Assembly: GCA_918298275.1 (NCBI GenBank)
Contig: CAKJZO010000024.1
Location: 1 to 64,000 of the forward strand
Origin: Spirochaetota bacterium
GTDB taxonomy: Bacteria > Spirochaetota > Spirochaetia > Sphaerochaetales > Sphaerochaetaceae
Direction: 5' to 3'
Length of the DNA: 64,000 nucleotides
This document shows, in pieces, positions 48,472 through 58,293 of the stretch. The position numbers and the translations under genes are program-made. The notes under the pieces are model-generated. The model was not told the DNA's origin. It ran no database searches and was given only the letters and a program-made list of their open reading frames with translations. Each line of letters opens with the position of its first letter. Position 1 is the stretch's first letter.

Positions 48472-48915
48472 TCAGTTCGAAGAATTAAAACCGCCGATTA
48501 CTTTGTAAAGAAGATAATAGAGCGTTTTTGCCTCCTGTTCGTCAAGCTTGACATTGCACCCGACTTTTGCCGGAACATCCTTGAGTTTTTCCCTGAGCTC
48601 CCATCCTGCTTCAGTAGGGCTGACCAGGACGCATCGTTCATCATCGGCTTTTCTCTCTCGACATACATAGCCGTGAGTCTCAAGCTTTTTCAGAACAGGT
48701 GTAAGTGTTCCGGAGTCCAGAAGCAATCTTTTTCCAAGCTCCGATACGGTAACACTGCCCTTTTCCCATATCACTATCATGGCAATATAGTGGGTATAGG
48801 TCAGATTATAGGGCTCCAGAAGCGGTGCGTAGCGGCGCACCAGCTCCTTGGAACACGCATAAAGCGGAAAACAGATCTGATTCTCCAGCTTGAGCTGGGG
48901 AAAATCATTATTCAT
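48472..48915 (-). CDS. ohrR: MarR/OhrR-family regulator
   Basis: LENQICFPLYACSKELVRRYAPLLEPYNLTYTHYIAMIVIWE, conserved N-terminal Cys. Confidence 0.9.
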   Translation of the reverse strand: MNNDFPQLKLENQICFPLYACSKELVRRYAPLLEPYNLTYTHYIAMIVIWEKGSVTVSELGKRLLLDSGTLTPVLKKLETHGYVCRERKADDERCVLVSPTEAGWELREKLKDVPAKVGCNVKLDEQEAKTLYYLLYKVIGGFNSSN

Positions 48916-48920
48916 GTTCT

Positions 48921-49472
48921 TCAACCTTCCTTGACGAGTTTTTCGACAAAAGCTCTTACATTCTTCATGTCAGCGGTCGGCTCGAAACGTGCGACAACAT
49001 TGCCGTTCCTGTCGACGATGAACTTCGTGAAGTTCCATTTGATCTCACTGTTGTTCTTGTAGTCCTTATCGATTGTCTTGAGAAGCATGCTCATGGCAAG
49101 GGCCTTAGGTCCCTTTCCGAATCCCTCAAATCCTTTCTGGCTCTTGAGATACTTGAAGAGTTCTATAGCATTCTCACCGTTTACGTCACTCTTCTTCATC
49201 TGCGGGAACTGAGTATGATACTTCAGAGTGCAGAAATCATGGATTTCTTCATCGGTACCGGGAGTCTGTCCAGCGAACTGGTTGCAGGGAACATCGATTA
49301 CCTCGAATCCGAGCTCATGGAAATCCTCGTACATCTTCTCGATAGGCTCATAGTGCGGTGTGAATCCGCAACCGGTAGCCGTATTTACAACCATGATGAC
49401 TTTTCCCTGATAATCGCTGAGGCTTACCTCACTTCCGTCTCTTGCTGTTACTTTAAGATCATAGATGCTCAT
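48921..49472 (-). CDS. Glutathione peroxidase (Cys type)
   Basis: VVNTATGCGFTPHYEPIEKMY, DVPCNQFAGQTPGTDEEI, KWNFTKFIVDRNG. Confidence 0.95.
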   Translation of the reverse strand: MSIYDLKVTARDGSEVSLSDYQGKVIMVVNTATGCGFTPHYEPIEKMYEDFHELGFEVIDVPCNQFAGQTPGTDEEIHDFCTLKYHTQFPQMKKSDVNGENAIELFKYLKSQKGFEGFGKGPKALAMSMLLKTIDKDYKNNSEIKWNFTKFIVDRNGNVVARFEPTADMKNVRAFVEKLVKEG

Positions 49473-49517
49473 TGTACTCCCCTTTCCAGTTTTAACCGGT
49501 GTATGTTTTAGATTTCT

Positions 49518-49532
49518 TACAATTAGATTGTA
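49518..49532. promoter_or_regulatory. OhrR-box
   Basis: TACAATTAGATTGTA: perfect TACAAT-N3-ATTGTA inverted repeat overlapping the -10. Confidence 0.85.
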
Positions 49533-49555
49533 CGCAATTTAATTTCATAAGTCAA
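49527..49555 (-). promoter_or_regulatory. Promoter of gpx-ohrR operon
   Basis: Minus strand TTGACT (49550-49555), 17-nt spacer, TACAAT (49527-49532). Confidence 0.75.
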
Positions 49556-49616
49556 GCTGATTCCGATATTTTTGTTTTTTCTTTTCAAACACGATTATTT
49601 GATGCATGATTCAAGC

Positions 49617-50489
49617 ATGGAAAACAGCGGTGGGAAACTAAAGATAACAATCACTATGATTATCTTCGGGACTATAGGAGTTGTCCGCAGATATATACCA
49701 TATTCATCCGCTATGATTTCCTTCTTCCGCGGCTTTCTAGCTGCACTGATTCTACTTATTCTGAGACTTATAAGTAAAAAGGAATCCGATAAGGAAGATC
49801 TCAGAAGAAATCTATTCCCGTTGATTGCTTCTGGCGCCATGATCGGCGTCAACTGGATTCTTCTGTTCGAAGCATATAGATTCACAACAATTGCAGTTGC
49901 AACAATAAGTTACTATATGGCTCCAGTATTCACAATCATTGCCTCTACATTCATTCTCAAGGAAAGAATGACAATAAGGAAAGCAATCTGTGTTGCCGTA
50001 GCGCTTCTAGGCATGGTTTTCGTTTCAGGCGTAATCGAAACCGGAATCACTGGAATCCGCGGTGTTCTCCTGGGTCTTGGTGCAGCCATACTGTATAGCG
50101 GGGATGTCATAATCAACAAGAAAATCAAAGGCGTAGACGGAACAGACCGCACAGTCATACAGATGGCAGCCGCTGCGCTGACCGTACTGCCCTATTGGCT
50201 CTTGACCGATGATTTCTCTGCTCTGGTCCTCGGAGGCCGGGACATAGCCCTGCTTCTTGTTGCATGCATAGTCTGCACCGCACTTCCATACAGCCTCTAT
50301 TTCAGTGCGATTCAGGTAGTAAAAGCACAGACTGCAGCCCTTCTGAGCTACATAGACCCGATCGTTGCCGTGCTTCTCTCAGCCTTGTTCCTCAAGGAAA
50401 AAATGAGCACGCTGACATTGATAGGAATCATCTTGGTTATAGGATCTGCTCTAATAAGCGAAACATCAAAGGAAAACGGGAATGAATAG
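49617..50489 (+). CDS. EamA/DMT-superfamily transporter
   Basis: 10-TM, two EamA repeats; internal start MENSGGKLK. Confidence 0.9.
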   Translation: MENSGGKLKITITMIIFGTIGVVRRYIPYSSAMISFFRGFLAALILLILRLISKKESDKEDLRRNLFPLIASGAMIGVNWILLFEAYRFTTIAVATISYYMAPVFTIIASTFILKERMTIRKAICVAVALLGMVFVSGVIETGITGIRGVLLGLGAAILYSGDVIINKKIKGVDGTDRTVIQMAAAALTVLPYWLLTDDFSALVLGGRDIALLLVACIVCTALPYSLYFSAIQVVKAQTAALLSYIDPIVAVLLSALFLKEKMSTLTLIGIILVIGSALISETSKENGNE

Positions 50490-51999
50490 AATCAGAAACA
50501 TCCTGGCATTGACTTTTACCGTACTGCTTCTTTCCGTATCATGCGCGGTAACATCGAAATCAAGCTATGTGCCGCCCAAGAAAAACGTAACTGTTTCACT
50601 CGGGCAATCCACGCTTATAATGCGTCCCGGTGAATCAAGAACATTCAACCCCACGTTCAAGAACGCAGAAACTCCTCCCGAATTGATTTGGACATCAAGT
50701 GATGAAAGCGTCATCAGCATCAGTCAGGACGGAACCGTCATCGCCCACAACGATACCTCCGGAAGCCTGTCGGCGCAGATCACCGCTGCAATTGCAGATA
50801 ATCCGAACATGAGGTCAGTCTGCACCATTACCGTCCTCTCACCATCGCAGGTCCACTTCCTCACCGCCGGTCCCGGAGAAGATGCCTCAACCCAGGCAGT
50901 CATTTCCTGGCACTCTGTTCGCCCGACTTCTACGCTTGTCTATGCCGATACCGCCGATCCTGAAGATATCAAGATGCTTCCCCTGGAAGGAGAACCCACT
51001 TCATCAGAATGGGCAGACCTATCTTTCATATACCGATACAAGACTGTTCTTTCAGACTTAACTCCTGATTCAACATATAGTTATTATATACTTGACGAAG
51101 ACGGTAATACTTCCGAGAAGTCCTTCTTCAAGACTGCAGGAACTGACGGCACTTTCAGCTTCGCATGGCTCAGCGATGTCCATGCAAGTACGGCAGACAG
51201 CATGAAAAACACCATTACTCTGCTTGATTATATGAAGGCCAGAAGCGATATATCTTTCTGTCTTTACACTGGAGACTATGTCAATCAGGGCCAGAGATAC
51301 AGATATTGGGAAAGCTGGACGGACAGCGGACTGCTTTCTGAAATGAGCTATTCCTTCCTTATCGGAAACCACGAATACTATCCCAACAATACACCAGAGT
51401 CCGCGACTCCCTCCTATTACCTGGATTTCGCTGCCATACCCGACAACCACGGCAACAGTGCACCTGCAGACTACTGGTTCCTCTATGACAATGTCCTTTT
51501 CATCTGCCTTGACAGCATGGCGGCAGACTTCGCCGAAGGAAACAGAATCAGAGACCGGCAGCTTGGCCTGATCAAAACGGCAATCTCTGAAGCCTGGGGT
51601 GATTTTACATACATTATCGTCGCGCAGCACTATGCATTCCTTGACGGAGATGCTGACGGTACCGGAAAGTATTCCTACTGGTATCAGGCATTCGATAATG
51701 TGGGCATAGACCTCGCCCTCTCATCCGATACACATGCCTATTCCAGATCCAAAACCTTGTTCAACGATCATGAAGACATATTCGGAACCGTGTATGTCAC
51801 AAGCCCCAAGACCGACGGCAATGAGCTTTCCGAAATTGTCAGCGATGATGAACAGCTGGGCATCAGAAGCGCTTTCAACAGCGCAGCAACAGTAACAGGC
51901 GGATGCTATATCGATGTTACGCCCGAAAAGATGACTTTGCATCTCATCAGCAAAGACGGAATTGAATACGATAGCGTTGTAATTCCTGCCCGGAGATAA
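50482..51999 (+). CDS. Metallophosphoesterase lipoprotein with N-terminal BIG2-like and purple-acid-phosphatase-type domains
   Basis: LSVSCAVTSK lipobox; IWTSSDESVISISQDGTVIA; LSDVHAS..., YTGDYVNQG, LIGNHEYY, SDTHAYSRS. Confidence 0.9.
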   Translation: MNRIRNILALTFTVLLLSVSCAVTSKSSYVPPKKNVTVSLGQSTLIMRPGESRTFNPTFKNAETPPELIWTSSDESVISISQDGTVIAHNDTSGSLSAQITAAIADNPNMRSVCTITVLSPSQVHFLTAGPGEDASTQAVISWHSVRPTSTLVYADTADPEDIKMLPLEGEPTSSEWADLSFIYRYKTVLSDLTPDSTYSYYILDEDGNTSEKSFFKTAGTDGTFSFAWLSDVHASTADSMKNTITLLDYMKARSDISFCLYTGDYVNQGQRYRYWESWTDSGLLSEMSYSFLIGNHEYYPNNTPESATPSYYLDFAAIPDNHGNSAPADYWFLYDNVLFICLDSMAADFAEGNRIRDRQLGLIKTAISEAWGDFTYIIVAQHYAFLDGDADGTGKYSYWYQAFDNVGIDLALSSDTHAYSRSKTLFNDHEDIFGTVYVTSPKTDGNELSEIVSDDEQLGIRSAFNSAATVTGGCYIDVTPEKMTLHLISKDGIEYDSVVIPARR

Positions 52000-52003
52000 A
52001 AAT

Positions 52004-52025
52004 ACCTCCGGCCGGAACCGGAGGT
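52004..52025. terminator. Bidirectional terminator hairpin between convergent genes
   Basis: ACCTCCGG-CCGGAA-CCGGAGGT. Confidence 0.6.
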
Positions 52026-52046
52026 AAATTATTCGACGACAACTGA

Positions 52047-52556
52047 TCAGATTGCAGGAACGAATCCATCGAGAGGAATACCTGCCTTGATGGCTTCGTC
52101 GATAGCGGGCTGGACATCCTCGTCATCATCGAACTGAACCTTGATGTCGTTTGCATCCGGCTTGAATGAAAGCTCGTTGGGAAGTCTTCCGTCGGAATCA
52201 GCCTTGAGGAGCTCGATGTCGGAGATGATCATCTCTGTTCCGTCCTCGAAGACAAGCTTTACTTCATATGTATCTGCAATAGGTCTTGTTACGAATCCCT
52301 TCGGATAAACCTTGACCTTACCTGCTGCCCACTTTCCGTCCATGCCGAAACCGTCGACGATGTTGGGATAAAGCTCAGCGGATCCTGCCGGATAGAGATA
52401 CAGGCCGACAACTGTCTTCTCGGTCTTGTTCTTGAACTCAAGTCCGAAATCCATGTACTCGACTGCGGGCTCCTGAGCCTTGGTCTGGCAGCTTGTAAGT
52501 ACTGCACATGCAGCAACTACCATAACGATGAGCAAAATCAATGCACTCTTCTTCAT
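52047..52556 (-). CDS. Hypothetical lipoprotein
   Basis: Lipobox VLTSCQTK; no recognised family. Confidence 0.7.
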   Translation of the reverse strand: MKKSALILLIVMVVAACAVLTSCQTKAQEPAVEYMDFGLEFKNKTEKTVVGLYLYPAGSAELYPNIVDGFGMDGKWAAGKVKVYPKGFVTRPIADTYEVKLVFEDGTEMIISDIELLKADSDGRLPNELSFKPDANDIKVQFDDDEDVQPAIDEAIKAGIPLDGFVPAI

Positions 52557-52615
52557 TTCTCTCTCCTTTTGTCTGCAGGACTGGCCTGCATGTATTCATT
52601 GTATCATATGTTCCG

Positions 52616-53143
52616 TCAACGACGAGAACCATATTTCTCCAATCTCGCTTCCTTTGAAGCTCTCCGCCTGCGGAAGATGATCTGGGATGAAACCGTCCCG
52701 ATAAGGGAACAGATGATCATCGGTGCTCCGGCAATAGCCAGAAACAGCATGTACTCTGTCTTCCAGTCGGATCTGTCGACTATGAATATCATCGTCACGA
52801 CGACAATCAGGGTGATGATGCTCATCCAGGTGAATGCTGCCGGAACGATATTCATCTTCTCGCGGAAGGCGAATGAAAGCGCCACGCACGGTATGCATGC
52901 GGCTATTGCCGGAATGCTGTACTCAATGATATTCCTGACTGCGACACTGCTGTTTCTGAATGCCATCTCCAACGGTTCCAGAAGCAGCAGGTAGGAAACA
53001 AGCACTACCGCGATGAACAGCAGGGACAGTGAGAACGAATAGACCAGTGTCGGGCTCTTCGGTTTTCCCTCTTCCGTAAGGAAAACAGCCTTGCAGATGC
53101 GGTCAATCTTCTCGGATAGTCTGCTTTTCTCCTTCCCTGCCAT
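52616..53143 (-). CDS. Hypothetical membrane protein, last gene of ABC operon
   Basis: 4 TM segments; internal start MAGKEKSR at 53143. Confidence 0.65.
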   Translation of the reverse strand: MAGKEKSRLSEKIDRICKAVFLTEEGKPKSPTLVYSFSLSLLFIAVVLVSYLLLLEPLEMAFRNSSVAVRNIIEYSIPAIAACIPCVALSFAFREKMNIVPAAFTWMSIITLIVVVTMIFIVDRSDWKTEYMLFLAIAGAPMIICSLIGTVSSQIIFRRRRASKEARLEKYGSRR

Positions 53144-53157
53144 CAATCTATCCCCGT

Positions 53158-54417
53158 TTACTTGGCCTTGCTTCTCCAATACTTGAAGTATGCAGTGACG
53201 TTCGGATACATGGCGTAGATCTTGTCGAAATCAGGCTCGGTGAGAATGACTTCCTCAACTGTCTTGCCGTTCTTGAAGTATTCGACATCATCACGGATCG
53301 ACCATGAACCCCTCTTGTCAAATGCAGTGTAGCATCCGCTCTGACCGTCATCTCCGCCCATGCAGTACATGATGTAGAGTCTGGATCCGGCAGGATTGTC
53401 CGAACCGTTGACAAGATAGGAATAGGAACAGGACTGGAATGCAGTATAGGGCTCCAGGCCGATTACCCAAGCAACGTTCATGCCCATATCGGCATTGTCG
53501 AGCTTGCTGGCTGATGCAAGTCCGAGAGTCGGTCCGTTGATGCTCTGGTCAACAGCATCGACAACTCCGTCACCGTCGTTGAGCTCAGTCATCTTCATCT
53601 GGCTGAAGCGGTAGAAAAGCTCTACACCGGCATTGTCTTTGGGGAACTCCATTACGCCGGGCATGTTGTTCAGCTTGTCGTTGTAGGTGTACTCGAGCTT
53701 CTTTCCGTACTGCTTCTCATACTGCTGCTCCAGCTTGTCGGCATCGATGATAAGCTGGCAGAACAGGCTTGCATAGGACGGACCGTTGATGTCCTTGGTA
53801 TAGATTGTCCAGAACTGATGGTTGACTCCGGAAGCATCATAGTAGGATCCGGTTGAAGTATCATAACCCTCAACGATGTCCCACCAGCTCTTGAGAGGCA
53901 CTCCGTCGGGATACATCTTAGTGTTGTAATACCACGGATTGAATGTGGAATAAAGCGGAAGACCGAACTCCAGAAGATCCTCGCTGATATGCTTTGTCAC
54001 AGATTCGGGTCTGTAGATTGAGATATAGTCGTATAGAACCAGCTCATGGTAGATTTCACCGCTGTTGTCCTTGACCTGCATGACATCGGCATTGATGTTG
54101 CCTGTCTCGCTCTCCATCTCGATCTTGGAAGCAACCGTATCGTTGTCACATGAGATGTACTCGATCTTGTCCTTGAGATCAGGATAGTCGCTCTTGAATC
54201 TCCTGATGGCTGAAGATGCATCCGTGGTGGTTGCATAAACCTTGATTACACCGCTCTCCTGCTTTGCAAGCTCATAGAGTTCAGCCATGGAAAGGGAATC
54301 ATAGTCGATGTCGGAAGCAACAGCCTTGCCGCCCTTCTCGTCCTCTCCGCCGGCAAACACTGCGAAAGTGAATACCAGCATCATCAACAAAATGGAAACC
54401 AACAGTTTTCTTTTCAT
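53158..54417 (-). CDS. ABC transporter extracellular solute-binding protein
   Basis: Signal peptide FTFAVFAGG; AKQESGVIKVYATTTDASSAIRRFKSDYPD typical of Fe3+/phosphate-ester/AEP binding proteins. Confidence 0.88.
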   Translation of the reverse strand: MKRKLLVSILLMMLVFTFAVFAGGEDEKGGKAVASDIDYDSLSMAELYELAKQESGVIKVYATTTDASSAIRRFKSDYPDLKDKIEYISCDNDTVASKIEMESETGNINADVMQVKDNSGEIYHELVLYDYISIYRPESVTKHISEDLLEFGLPLYSTFNPWYYNTKMYPDGVPLKSWWDIVEGYDTSTGSYYDASGVNHQFWTIYTKDINGPSYASLFCQLIIDADKLEQQYEKQYGKKLEYTYNDKLNNMPGVMEFPKDNAGVELFYRFSQMKMTELNDGDGVVDAVDQSINGPTLGLASASKLDNADMGMNVAWVIGLEPYTAFQSCSYSYLVNGSDNPAGSRLYIMYCMGGDDGQSGCYTAFDKRGSWSIRDDVEYFKNGKTVEEVILTEPDFDKIYAMYPNVTAYFKYWRSKAK

Positions 54418-54434
54418 TCACTATCCTCCCGGGA

Positions 54435-55592
54435 TCAGTCGTCAATGCCTGCGTGATGCTTGACCTTGGCGAACTTGATGAGTCTTCCTGTTTCTTTATT
54501 ATATACGTTCATTCTCGATGGATGAAGTACAACATAGACCTTCTGGTTCATATCATACTCGACAAGGCCAATCTGCTTGGCCAGGAAGTCAATTCCGTTG
54601 ACTGTAAGCGTAACAAGCGATTCGGAACCGGCAGGCTGGGATGCATAGACCTCGGCGAGAATTGTGTTCTTGTGCTGGGGATCTTCCGTGAAGATATCGA
54701 CCAGCTCCGGTCTCAGACCCAATACGACATCGAATTCCCTGTCCTGCGGAATCTCCTCGTCAAGCTTCATCTTATCCTTGGCAAAGTCATAATCCCCTAT
54801 CGGGCTCTTCACCGTGAGCTTCTCACCGTCAAAGGTTGCCTTGGCATCAATGAAGTTGATTCTCGGGTTTCCGATGAAGTCAGCGGCCTGCAGATCTATC
54901 GGATTCGTGTAGATTCCGAGCGGAGTATCGATCTGGCTGATCTCGCCTTCCTTGAACAGAGCAATCCTTGTGGACATTGTAAGGGCCTCGACCTGGTCAT
55001 GCGTGACGTAGATGATTGTAGTCCCGGTTTCCTTGTGAAGCCTCTTGAGCTCGGCTCTCATATCGATCCTCAGTCTGGCATCGAGGTTTGAAAGAGGCTC
55101 GTCAAGAAGAAGGAGCTTGGGGCTGGAGGCAATTGCACGTGCGATTGCAACACGCTGCTGCTGTCCGCCTGAAAGCTCATTGGGGTACCTGTCGCGGTAC
55201 TCTGCGATTCTCATGGTATCCAGAGACCTCATGACGGTCTTCTCGATCTCGTCCTTCTTCATCTTCTTGATTTTCAGACCGAAAGCGACATTGTCGAAGA
55301 CTGTCATGTGCGGCCAGAGCGCATAGCTCTGGAATACGAGGTTCAGTCCGCGCTTGGAAGGCTCCTCGTAGAATGCCTCGTCTGCATCGATTATGGTCCT
55401 TTCATCCATGGTCATCTTTCCGCCCTGAGGTTTCTCAAGACCGGAAATGACTCTGAGAGTGGTGGTCTTTCCGCAACCGGAAGGTCCCAGCAGAGTCATG
55501 AAATCCCCGTCCTCGATGGTAAGGTTGATATCCTTGAGAACGTGGTTGTCTCCGTAAAACTTATCAATATGCTCCAAAACTATTCTGCTCAT
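54435..55592 (-). CDS. ABC transporter ATP-binding protein (PotA/FbpC-like)
   Basis: LLGPSGCGKTTTLRVISGLE, LSGGQQQRVAIARAIASSPKLLLLDEPLSNLDA. Confidence 0.95.
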   Translation of the reverse strand: MSRIVLEHIDKFYGDNHVLKDINLTIEDGDFMTLLGPSGCGKTTTLRVISGLEKPQGGKMTMDERTIIDADEAFYEEPSKRGLNLVFQSYALWPHMTVFDNVAFGLKIKKMKKDEIEKTVMRSLDTMRIAEYRDRYPNELSGGQQQRVAIARAIASSPKLLLLDEPLSNLDARLRIDMRAELKRLHKETGTTIIYVTHDQVEALTMSTRIALFKEGEISQIDTPLGIYTNPIDLQAADFIGNPRINFIDAKATFDGEKLTVKSPIGDYDFAKDKMKLDEEIPQDREFDVVLGLRPELVDIFTEDPQHKNTILAEVYASQPAGSESLVTLTVNGIDFLAKQIGLVEYDMNQKVYVVLHPSRMNVYNKETGRLIKFAKVKHHAGIDD

Positions 55593-55602
55593 GTTAACCT
55601 CC

Positions 55603-57447
55603 TCAACCCATGCTCTTGGATACTTCGCCGCCGAGCTTTCCGGCAATCTTGTTGCCGATGAGAATAAACAGGATTATGACTATGCATATTGCATCGGCGA
55701 CCTGCGGCATAGCCTCCTTCGAGTAATCGAACGAAAGGAATGACAGCGTGTAATTGGAAGGAGTCATCAGGAGAGCTATCAAATCCAGCTCCTTGGCTAT
55801 GCTTATGAATGAAAGCAGGAAGCCCGAAACGAATCCGCCCTTTGCAAGAGGAATGACTATCTTTCCGATTCTCTTCCAGAAGCTTGCGCCTGCAAGGTCG
55901 GCTGCCTCTTCCAGCTCGACGCTGATCTGCATCATGTTGGACGATCCCGAACGGCTGGCGAACGGGAAATGCTTTACCACCGAACACAGCAGTATCAGGG
56001 CGAATGTTCCGTACAGCGAAGGAATCAGGCCACCGAGACGCGGTCTGCTGAACATGGCGAAGTAAATGGCGCTGAATGCAACACCTGGCATCAGATAAGG
56101 AATGAAGATCATCTGCTCCGTGCTCTTGCCGTACCACTTTCCGCGGCCTCTGGTCGTGACATATCCGAAGAACTGACCGAATATCGCGGTAATCAGGGAA
56201 CCCAGAACCGAAAGCTTTATTGTATTCCAGGTAGCCCTTCCGAATTCGGAGTTGCGGAACAGTCCGTTCTGTGCGAAAGCCGGGTTCGGTGCGTTTTCTA
56301 TCTTTCCTATCCACGCGTACAGCGAAAGGTTGTTTAGCCCGTATCCCTTACCGGGAACAATCTGGAAGCTCTCCATGACCAGAACGAACAGCGGAAGGAA
56401 CATGGATATGAAAAGGAAGATGATCAGGAACACCATCATCGGTACCTTGGCCTTTCCAAGCGGAATCAGGTTCCTTCTGGTTCCCTTTCCTCCGATCGTC
56501 GCATAGGATTTCCTGGTTCCTATGAGCTTCTGGTTGGCGAATATCGTTCCGCTGGCAAGAAGGATCATCAGGATGCTCATTGCATAGCCGACGCCTTTGG
56601 GGCTGTCGTTGATGAACTCCTTCATTCTTGTGGCAAGAACATAATAATCTATTCTGTTACCGAGGTTTGCAGCAACGCCGTAGGTTCCGATCGACTTCGA
56701 GATCGTCATGATAGTGGCAGAAAGGAACGCAGGCAGAACCAGCGGCAGAGTAATGCTCTTCAGTATCTGGACCTTGTTTGCACCCTGGATTTCTCCCATC
56801 TCCTCAAGCTCAGAGTTGATGGATCTCAACGAACCGGAAACCATGATGTAGGAGAATGCATAGTAGTGCATGCACATGACTATGATTATGGCAAACGGTC
56901 CGTACGCAAGCCAGTCCGGAACAGGTATTCCGTGTCCCGTCAGCAGTCCGTAGCTTCCGGAAAGCTCATTTCGGAACACCGATAGCCAGGATAGCGCCTT
57001 ACACCAGGAAGGTATCATATATGGAATGAGGATCATCGAACTGAGGATCTTCTTTCCGGGTATATCGGTTCTGACCATCAACCATGCTATGATCGATCCC
57101 AACGGCACCGATATGAGAGTGACGAAGATACCGATTATAAGCGAATGGAGCAGCGGCTCCCAGAAAATCGTCTTTGTCAGAGGGCTGGCAAGAAGATATT
57201 TCCAGTAGTACAGCGTATAATCGCCGATCTTTGCCCCGGGGATGCTTCTGAGCTCGGCCTTTGCAACGACGAACGTGTTCTGGACCATGATCAGAAGCGG
57301 AATGATTATCAGCACAAACAGGATTATGAGAGTAAAGAATACAATTACATTGAATGGATTTCCTACGATACCCAGGAATTGGTTCTTTATTCTTGTCCAA
57401 GAGAAATGCCTGTTTTTCTTCAGTTCCTTGACAGATGATACAGCCAT
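55603..57447 (-). CDS. ABC transporter fused permease (two ThiP/FbpB-like halves)
   Basis: 614 aa, EEMGEIQGANKVQILKSITLPLVLPAF and EEAADLAGASFWKRIGKIVIPLAKGGF EAA loops. Confidence 0.93.
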   Translation of the reverse strand: MAVSSVKELKKNRHFSWTRIKNQFLGIVGNPFNVIVFFTLIILFVLIIIPLLIMVQNTFVVAKAELRSIPGAKIGDYTLYYWKYLLASPLTKTIFWEPLLHSLIIGIFVTLISVPLGSIIAWLMVRTDIPGKKILSSMILIPYMIPSWCKALSWLSVFRNELSGSYGLLTGHGIPVPDWLAYGPFAIIIVMCMHYYAFSYIMVSGSLRSINSELEEMGEIQGANKVQILKSITLPLVLPAFLSATIMTISKSIGTYGVAANLGNRIDYYVLATRMKEFINDSPKGVGYAMSILMILLASGTIFANQKLIGTRKSYATIGGKGTRRNLIPLGKAKVPMMVFLIIFLFISMFLPLFVLVMESFQIVPGKGYGLNNLSLYAWIGKIENAPNPAFAQNGLFRNSEFGRATWNTIKLSVLGSLITAIFGQFFGYVTTRGRGKWYGKSTEQMIFIPYLMPGVAFSAIYFAMFSRPRLGGLIPSLYGTFALILLCSVVKHFPFASRSGSSNMMQISVELEEAADLAGASFWKRIGKIVIPLAKGGFVSGFLLSFISIAKELDLIALLMTPSNYTLSFLSFDYSKEAMPQVADAICIVIILFILIGNKIAGKLGGEVSKSMG

Positions 57448-57450
57448 TGC

Positions 57451-58206
57451 CTACTCCCTACCCATTTCTTTCTTGAGGATTTCGTATACCTCATATATAT
57501 CCGTAATCTCATAATCCGGAGCTACATCGAAATGTCCTATGTCCTTCAGCGGTGACAGAAATGAATTGATCTTGAAGATCTTTCCATATCCTACCTTGCG
57601 CGGGCCTACGACATCACGTGAAAGCGTGTCGCCGACAAAGGCACATTCTTCTGGTTTGAATCCGGACTGCTCTATTGCAATTCTGAAGATATTCGGATGC
57701 GGCTTTCTGTAGCTCACGATGCTTGATAGGGTCAGATCATCGAAATACTCGCGTATTCCGTATTTCTTCATCACATCGAAGACCGCAAAAAGGCTACCGG
57801 TATTGCTGACGGCGGCGATATAAAGCCCGAGGTCGTTCTTAAGACCTTCCAGCATTTCCTTTACATGGGGTCTGAGCTTGCGGTCGAATGCGGTAACTTC
57901 CCACATGGCGGCAATCTCCTCGCTGATTTCAACGAGCTTCTCCCTGTCGATTTCGATGCCTTTGAACCCGTAGTCCGGCCAGATTTCCTCGGGCTTGAGC
58001 TCGATCATCGTTTTCTCGGATTGCTTCTTATAGGCAAGAATCTGAGGTCCGACTATGGACCAGAGCTCTTCTGCCGAGTATTTGGTGCTTAAGCCATGGG
58101 CCTTGAGTATCCTGTCAAGCGCCAGAGCAGTTGCCTTTTCATTGCGCTCGTCTGCATACAGGTCCTCTATGGTTCCGCCCATATCGAACATTACGGCTTT
58201 GATCAT
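57451..58206 (-). CDS. HAD-family hydrolase (HAD-1)
   Basis: MIKAVMFDMGGTIED, AVSNTGS, SYRKPHPNIF, FVGDTLSRDVVG. Confidence 0.9.
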   Translation of the reverse strand: MIKAVMFDMGGTIEDLYADERNEKATALALDRILKAHGLSTKYSAEELWSIVGPQILAYKKQSEKTMIELKPEEIWPDYGFKGIEIDREKLVEISEEIAAMWEVTAFDRKLRPHVKEMLEGLKNDLGLYIAAVSNTGSLFAVFDVMKKYGIREYFDDLTLSSIVSYRKPHPNIFRIAIEQSGFKPEECAFVGDTLSRDVVGPRKVGYGKIFKINSFLSPLKDIGHFDVAPDYEITDIYEVYEILKKEMGRE

Positions 58207-58226
58207 GACCACTCCTTTTGCGTTTC

Positions 58227-58240
58227 CGTAAACGTTTTCA
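58227..58240 (-). promoter_or_regulatory. LacI-family operator site 1
   Basis: Minus strand TGAAAACGTTTACG, upstream of HAD-ABC operon. Confidence 0.7.
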
Positions 58241-58293
58241 TAACTTCCTATTTAAACCTTAAACTGTCCAAATTTGGAAGTCAACAAAAAAAG

